A DNA stretch of 18,174 nt, taken from DSXH01 sp964532065. GTDB taxonomy: Bacteria; Bacteroidota; Ignavibacteria; Ignavibacteriales; Melioribacteraceae. This document shows positions 14,408 to 18,174 of this stretch, one piece after another. Within the stretch, counting starts at the first letter, position 1; each line of letters opens with the position of its first letter. The notes beneath the pieces were generated by a model, which was given only the letters and a program-made list of their open reading frames with translations, did not search any database and was not told the DNA's origin. Both the position numbers and the translations under genes were made by a program. Where the stretch lies: positions 1 to 18,174 of the forward strand of contig CAZHHG010000057.1 of NCBI GenBank assembly GCA_964532065.1, given 5' to 3'.

Positions 14408-15895
14408 ATGGAAAAGGGAAAAACGGACTGGGGGAACCTGTTAAATTTAAGTGATGGGATTAAAAATATTTTTATTTCCATCGTATACAAAAACGGTGAA
14501 GGCAGAAACTTTTTTTCGAATTCCATTTACGATATAACCGGGTATCAGCCCGATGAGATTAATTCTTTTTCAGAAAAAATTTATTCGATTGTCTGCGAAG
14601 AAGACCTCCCTTTATTAAAGAAAAAACTTGCTCAGCTTGAGAGCGATTCATCCCTGGATTCCGGTAGTCTTAATTTCAGAATTGTTTCGAAGTCGGGTAA
14701 TATAATCTGGCTCCAGGAATCACTTAAATTGATCAGGGATCATGATGGAGTGATTATTGAAAAAAGAAGTACCTTTTTCGACATAACCGAATTGAAAGAA
14801 AAAGAACTGAAGATTGAAAAATCTAACGCGTCTCTTATTGAACAGAGTTCAGCCAAGGATAAATTCATTTCAATAATATCTCACGATTTAAGAGCACCTT
14901 TTACAACTCTGCTCGGATTTTCTGAAATCCTTTTGAATGAGAAGGATCTTAGTGAAGATGAAAAAATGGAATATCTCAAATACATATACGACGCATCCAA
15001 AACTCAGCTCAATCTGATCAACTGCCTTCTCGACTGGTCTCGTCTTCAGACGGGAAGAATAAAAATAGATCCAATGCGATTAAACGTTAAATCGGCAGTT
15101 GCCGCCGTAATAACTCCATTAACCGGCGATGCAGTAAGAAAAAATATTGATATTAAGTTCGATATTCCGGCAGATCTATTCATGAACGCCGATGAAAGAT
15201 TGATCGGACAGGCAATTGTAAATCTTGCAAGTAATGCAATAAAATATACTCCCGATGGAAAAGAAATATTTATCCACGCACAAAGATTCAAAGACGGAAT
15301 GATTGAGATAATTGTGAGGGATCAGGGTCTGGGTATTGCAGAAGAGAATAAGGATAAGCTATTCAAAATCGATCAGAAATTTTCTCTTGTTGGAACAAAC
15401 GGTGAAAAAGGAAGCGGACTGGGCCTTACATTAATGAAGGAAATTGTTGATAAGCACGGCGGTCATGTCTGGTTCTATTCGCAGGTAGGTGAAGGAAGCG
15501 AATTCCATTTTACGGTTCCCGAAGCCAAGAATTGCGTCCTCGTCGTGGAAGACGAGCCGTCTGTAAGAGCACTTTATAAAAAGGTTATTGAAGAAAATCT
15601 GAAAAATTTTGAAATTGTTGCCGTAGATAACGGATACGAAGCAATCGGGATACTTAAGAATCTTCTCCCCACTTTAATAATTACCGACCACGATATGCCG
15701 TTGATGAACGGGATACAACTTGTTGAAGCCCTGAACAAAAGGGAATCGAGCAGGACGATTCCGGTAATTGTAGTTTCTGCTAAGCTTAACGACGAAATCT
15801 CGAAAGCATATTCCAGATTAGGTGTTACTAAAATTATTCCCAAACCTCTCGAAGTTAATCTTCTGCTCGATACAATGCGGGAAGTTATTTTTTAG
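14408..15895 (+). CDS. Soluble hybrid histidine kinase PAS-HisKA-HATPase-REC
   Basis: This is a 495-residue protein without membrane segments. A PAS_3-like domain spans about 20-132 (NSIYDITGYQPDEI, ending IIEKRSTFFDITELK). A short coiled linker leads to HisKA with H159 in IISHDLRAPFTTLLGFSE. The ATPase domain has the N box NLASNAIKYT, DQGLGI and GEKGSGLGLTLMKEIVDKHGG. A C-terminal receiver begins VLVVEDEPSVRALYK, and D427 in TDHDMPLMNG is the phospho-acceptor (the D-x-x-M-P spacing picks D427 over D429). The receiver ends the protein with no DNA-binding output, so phosphate is probably passed to an Hpt protein or the receiver tunes the kinase. AGGGG sits only 2 nt before the ATG. The next gene, the NusG paralogue, follows after 26 nt. 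Confidence 0.9.
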   Translation: MEKGKTDWGNLLNLSDGIKNIFISIVYKNGEGRNFFSNSIYDITGYQPDEINSFSEKIYSIVCEEDLPLLKKKLAQLESDSSLDSGSLNFRIVSKSGNIIWLQESLKLIRDHDGVIIEKRSTFFDITELKEKELKIEKSNASLIEQSSAKDKFISIISHDLRAPFTTLLGFSEILLNEKDLSEDEKMEYLKYIYDASKTQLNLINCLLDWSRLQTGRIKIDPMRLNVKSAVAAVITPLTGDAVRKNIDIKFDIPADLFMNADERLIGQAIVNLASNAIKYTPDGKEIFIHAQRFKDGMIEIIVRDQGLGIAEENKDKLFKIDQKFSLVGTNGEKGSGLGLTLMKEIVDKHGGHVWFYSQVGEGSEFHFTVPEAKNCVLVVEDEPSVRALYKKVIEENLKNFEIVAVDNGYEAIGILKNLLPTLIITDHDMPLMNGIQLVEALNKRESSRTIPVIVVSAKLNDEISKAYSRLGVTKIIPKPLEVNLLLDTMREVIF

Positions 15896-15921
15896 GTCTC
15901 TCTTACCGGATAAATTATACT

Positions 15922-16446
15922 ATGCCACAATCGGGGAAAGAAATAGCGCGGCACTGGTTTGCACTCTACACAAAACCACGTCAGGAATTCAAAGCGGTCT
16001 CGCAGATCTCCTCTTTATCAATTGAAGTCTACCTCCCTATAATGCTGAAAGAAAAAAAATGGAGCGACCGCAAGAAAAAAATTGAAGTCCCGGTATTTCC
16101 CGGATACCTTTTTATTTATGCTGACGAATACGAGAGAATTCATTCTATGCAGCAAACATCAATAGTTAGAACTATCTGCTTTAACGGAAAACCGTCGGCA
16201 ATACCGGACATCCAGATTGAAAACCTTAAAAAAATTCTTGCTGAGAAACCGGAAGTTTTTGTTACGGATAAAATTGAAGTAGGAACGAAAGTTATGATAA
16301 CAGAGGGGCCTTTCAAAAATGTAACAGGTATTGTTACAGAGCATAAAAAAGGGGAAAAGCATCTTGCTGTATCGATCGATCTTCTTCGCAGATCGGTTCT
16401 GGTCCGGATTGATAATGAAAGTATCATAAAAATTGTAGAAAACTGA
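15922..16446 (+). CDS. UpxY/RfaH-type NusG paralogue, transcription antiterminator
   Basis: The protein has 174 residues. The NGN domain at about 8-110 has the paralogue signature RHWFALYTKPRQEFKA, YLPIMLKEKKWSDRKKK and VFPGYLFIY. The KOW region at about 121-170 contains VGTKVMITEGPFKNVTGIV. Housekeeping NusG differs in opening motif and usually lies next to secE and ribosomal protein genes, which are absent here. UpxY, RfaH and LoaP proteins bind elongating RNA polymerase and promote read-through of long polysaccharide or natural-product operons. This one follows a hybrid kinase by 26 nt instead of heading a sugar operon. It is 8.7 kb beyond the ulosonic-sugar cassette, so any regulatory link to that cassette is only a suggestion. 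There is no clear Shine-Dalgarno sequence. Confidence 0.85.
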   Translation: MPQSGKEIARHWFALYTKPRQEFKAVSQISSLSIEVYLPIMLKEKKWSDRKKKIEVPVFPGYLFIYADEYERIHSMQQTSIVRTICFNGKPSAIPDIQIENLKKILAEKPEVFVTDKIEVGTKVMITEGPFKNVTGIVTEHKKGEKHLAVSIDLLRRSVLVRIDNESIIKIVEN

Positions 16447-16507
16447 GTTTTGCCGTTCATATTTTTTTTAATAAATTGACAACACTTTAGGGAATAAAAA
16501 ACGGTTT

Positions 16508-17485
16508 ATGTTTAATCAAAAAAGATTAAATGAGCTTTCTGCAGGAGATGAATTTACACTCTTCCTCATTATCACAAAATCCGAGATCAAAACCGCAAAA
16601 ACCGGTAAACCGTTTTTAAGTCTTGAACTGAGAGATCAATCTGCACTTCTCCCGGCAAAAGTCTGGAGCAAATTCGAAGAGTCCGCCGATCAACTAAAAG
16701 AAGGTACCATTGTTAAAGTTGCGGGATCTATTGAAGATTTCAACAATGCGCTTCAAATAAGAGTTGAGAAGATTAGACCGGCTAAAGATGAAGATAATGT
16801 ATCACCCGACGACTTTCTTCCGAAATCAAGAAAACCTCTGAATGAGCTTATCGGTGAATTAAATGGAGTAATCGGTTCAATCAGCAATCCATATCTCTTT
16901 TCTCTTATTAATAAAATTCTAAGCGGAAAAAATCTTGAGAAGTACTCCCGAACACCTGCGGGCAAAGCATGGCATCACGCTTATATTCACGGGCTTCTCG
17001 AACATACGCTTGAGATAATAAAGATTTGCGATCTTATGGCTCTTATTCATCCTGAGATCAAGAGAGACCTGTTAATTACCGGAGCACTGCTTCACGATTT
17101 CGGAAAGACCGAAGAACTTACTTACGATACAGCATTCGATTATTCGGACAAGGGGAAGCTGCTTGGACACATAGTGATTAGTGCGTTGGAAGTTGAAAAA
17201 GCGGCTGATGGGATTCCCGAATTCCCCGAAGAATTGAAGAATCAACTATTACATCTAATACTTAGTCACCAGGGCAAGCTGGAATTTGCCTCACCTGTTG
17301 AGCCCAAAACTCTGGAGGCAATTGTACTATACCAGGCTGATGAGCTTAGTGCAAAAACAAATGCATACAAGTACGCAATTGCATCTGATAAGAATAAAGG
17401 TTCGCGCTGGACGCGTTTTTTAAATCTTGCCAATACTTCTCTTTATATTCCGGACGATTTCCCGGATAACAAACAAACAGAATAA
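16508..17485 (+). CDS. OB-fold/HD-domain 3'-5' exoribonuclease, YhaM-like
   Basis: The protein has 325 residues, close to the roughly 310-320 of YhaM/CBF1 proteins. Residues about 10-95 form an OB-fold nucleic-acid-binding domain (GKPFLSLELRDQSALLPAKVW, GTIVKVAGSIEDF). The HD phosphohydrolase domain follows: WHHAYIHGLLEHT has H156, H157, H161 and H166, LLHDFGKTEEL has the H196-D197 pair, HLILSHQG supplies a further His, and YQADELSAK supplies the last Asp. These match the metal-binding pattern of family members that degrade RNA or single-stranded DNA from the 3' end. The start at 16508 has no Shine-Dalgarno sequence and follows the NusG-like gene by 61 nt of AT-rich DNA. Whether it shares a transcript with that gene is not clear. 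Confidence 0.87.
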   Translation: MFNQKRLNELSAGDEFTLFLIITKSEIKTAKTGKPFLSLELRDQSALLPAKVWSKFEESADQLKEGTIVKVAGSIEDFNNALQIRVEKIRPAKDEDNVSPDDFLPKSRKPLNELIGELNGVIGSISNPYLFSLINKILSGKNLEKYSRTPAGKAWHHAYIHGLLEHTLEIIKICDLMALIHPEIKRDLLITGALLHDFGKTEELTYDTAFDYSDKGKLLGHIVISALEVEKAADGIPEFPEELKNQLLHLILSHQGKLEFASPVEPKTLEAIVLYQADELSAKTNAYKYAIASDKNKGSRWTRFLNLANTSLYIPDDFPDNKQTE

Positions 17486-17511
17486 TCATAAACATTAAGA
17501 GGACTCAAAAA

Positions 17512-18174
17512 ATGAAAAAAGCACTCTTATTAAATTTCTTAGTTCTATGCCTCTTTTCCGGTTTTGCATTCGCTCAATCGGTGAATCAGCTAGTTGAAGA
17601 ATGTGATAAATACTACGCACAGTTCAATAACGAAAAAGCTCTTGACGTTCTGCTAAAAGCAGAGAAAATGGAACCGGATAACTGGGAAGTTGTTTGGCGG
17701 TTGAGTCGTACTTATGTAGACATTGGTGATAAGATGCCTGCCAGTACATCTGCACAGGAGGACGCACAGATAGCAACTTATCAGAAAGCTCTCGAATATG
17801 CAGAAAAATCGATTAAACTCGACGGCAGTAAATCAGTCAGCTTTTTAAGACGTGCGATTGCAAACGGCAAGATTGCACTTTTCAAAGGTGTTTTTACAGT
17901 TGCCGGTGTTGTTAATTCAGTTAGAGCCGATGTTGAAAAGGCTATCCAGTTGAACAACGGCGGTAATTTTGTTCAAGGCGTTTCTCATTATGTACTTGGA
18001 AGAACACATGCAAAAACCAGTGAAAAATGGAAACCGGCTCGTGCTGTATTGGGTTTGGGCTGGGCAGATAATGAAATAGCTATTAAGGAATTCAAAAAAG
18101 CAATTGAGCTTTATCCGAACTATGTTATGTTCTATGTAGATTACGCGAATTCCCTGGTTCGCGAAGACGAGTAT
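17512..18174 (+). CDS. Secreted TPR-repeat protein, RMDN-like (cut by right edge)
   Basis: An open frame of 221 codons runs off the window without a stop. It starts at the ATG at 17512, 8 nt after AGAGGA (17498-17503), with a signal peptide, MKKALLLNFLVLCLFSGFAF, ending at AQS. The mature part carries helical TPR-like pairs: DKYYAQFNNEKALDVLLKAE, then EVVWRLSRTYVDIGD, YQKALEYAEKSIKLD, AIANGKIALFKG, and near the end NEIAIKEFKKAIELYPNYV. The spacing of a WRLSR helix, a GKIALFKG helix and a SHYVLGR helix resembles the regulator-of-microtubule-dynamics group of TPR proteins found in Bacteroidota and eukaryotes. In bacteria their role is unknown, probably scaffolding in the periplasm. It follows the exoribonuclease gene by 26 nt and may share its transcript. 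Confidence 0.8.
   Translation, partial: MKKALLLNFLVLCLFSGFAFAQSVNQLVEECDKYYAQFNNEKALDVLLKAEKMEPDNWEVVWRLSRTYVDIGDKMPASTSAQEDAQIATYQKALEYAEKSIKLDGSKSVSFLRRAIANGKIALFKGVFTVAGVVNSVRADVEKAIQLNNGGNFVQGVSHYVLGRTHAKTSEKWKPARAVLGLGWADNEIAIKEFKKAIELYPNYVMFYVDYANSLVREDEY

Noticed and set aside
15947..15965. Sigma-54-like site (GGCAC then TTGC)
   Set aside because: The GG to GC spacing is one base too short and it lies inside the NusG-like coding region.

Overview
The window reads as chromosomal DNA of moderate to low GC from a Gram-negative bacterium of the Bacteroidota/Chlorobi/Ignavibacteria assemblage. Three signs point there: an outer-membrane TonB-dependent receptor with an N-terminal carboxypeptidase-regulatory-like domain, a UpxY-type NusG paralogue, and several gene starts preceded by the Bacteroidota-type TAnnTTTG -7 element, often with a weak or absent Shine-Dalgarno sequence. 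The phylum is an inference from style. No rRNA, tRNA, insertion sequence, integrase or CRISPR array was seen.

Layout. (1) 1-506, minus: the N-terminal part of RnfC, cut by the left edge. (2) 507-936: a gene-free AT-rich gap ending in a promoter-like element inside a 9-bp-arm dyad. (3) 937-7236, plus: a tight seven-gene cassette for an acidic nine-carbon (nonulosonic) or related ulosonic sugar. Its genes are a GT-B transferase-like protein, an SpsF-type cytidylyltransferase, a HemL-like class III aminotransferase, an SDR dehydrogenase, a KdsC-like HAD phosphatase, a NeuB synthase that ends before the SAF domain, and a di-iron sterol-desaturase/fatty-acid-hydroxylase-type membrane protein. Several junctions overlap as TAATG or TGATG. 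A hairpin at 7244-7267 closes the cassette and separates it from the convergent MuiA-like gene. (4) 7276-8868, minus: a secreted DUF4140/DUF4139 (MuiA-type) protein. (5) 9095-11979, plus: a soluble PAS histidine kinase and its NtrC-type sigma-54 activator. (6) 11983-14268, minus: a TonB-dependent receptor, converging on the activator gene with a 3-nt gap. (7) 14408 to the end, plus: a soluble PAS/HisKA/REC hybrid kinase, the UpxY-like NusG paralogue, a YhaM-like OB/HD exoribonuclease, and a secreted TPR protein cut by the right edge.

How it may work together. In the sugar cassette, NeuB would condense PEP with a hexose(-6-phosphate) derivative, the HAD enzyme would remove a 9-phosphate, SpsF would activate the product as CMP-sugar, and the first gene could transfer it. 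The SDR plus aminotransferase suggest a ketone is made and aminated. No NeuC, no LegB/C/H/G set and no acetyltransferase is present, so either a precursor comes from elsewhere or the product differs from sialic, legionaminic and pseudaminic acids. This cassette is the best candidate here for an undescribed pathway. The rest is regulatory and envelope housekeeping whose targets are not visible in the window.
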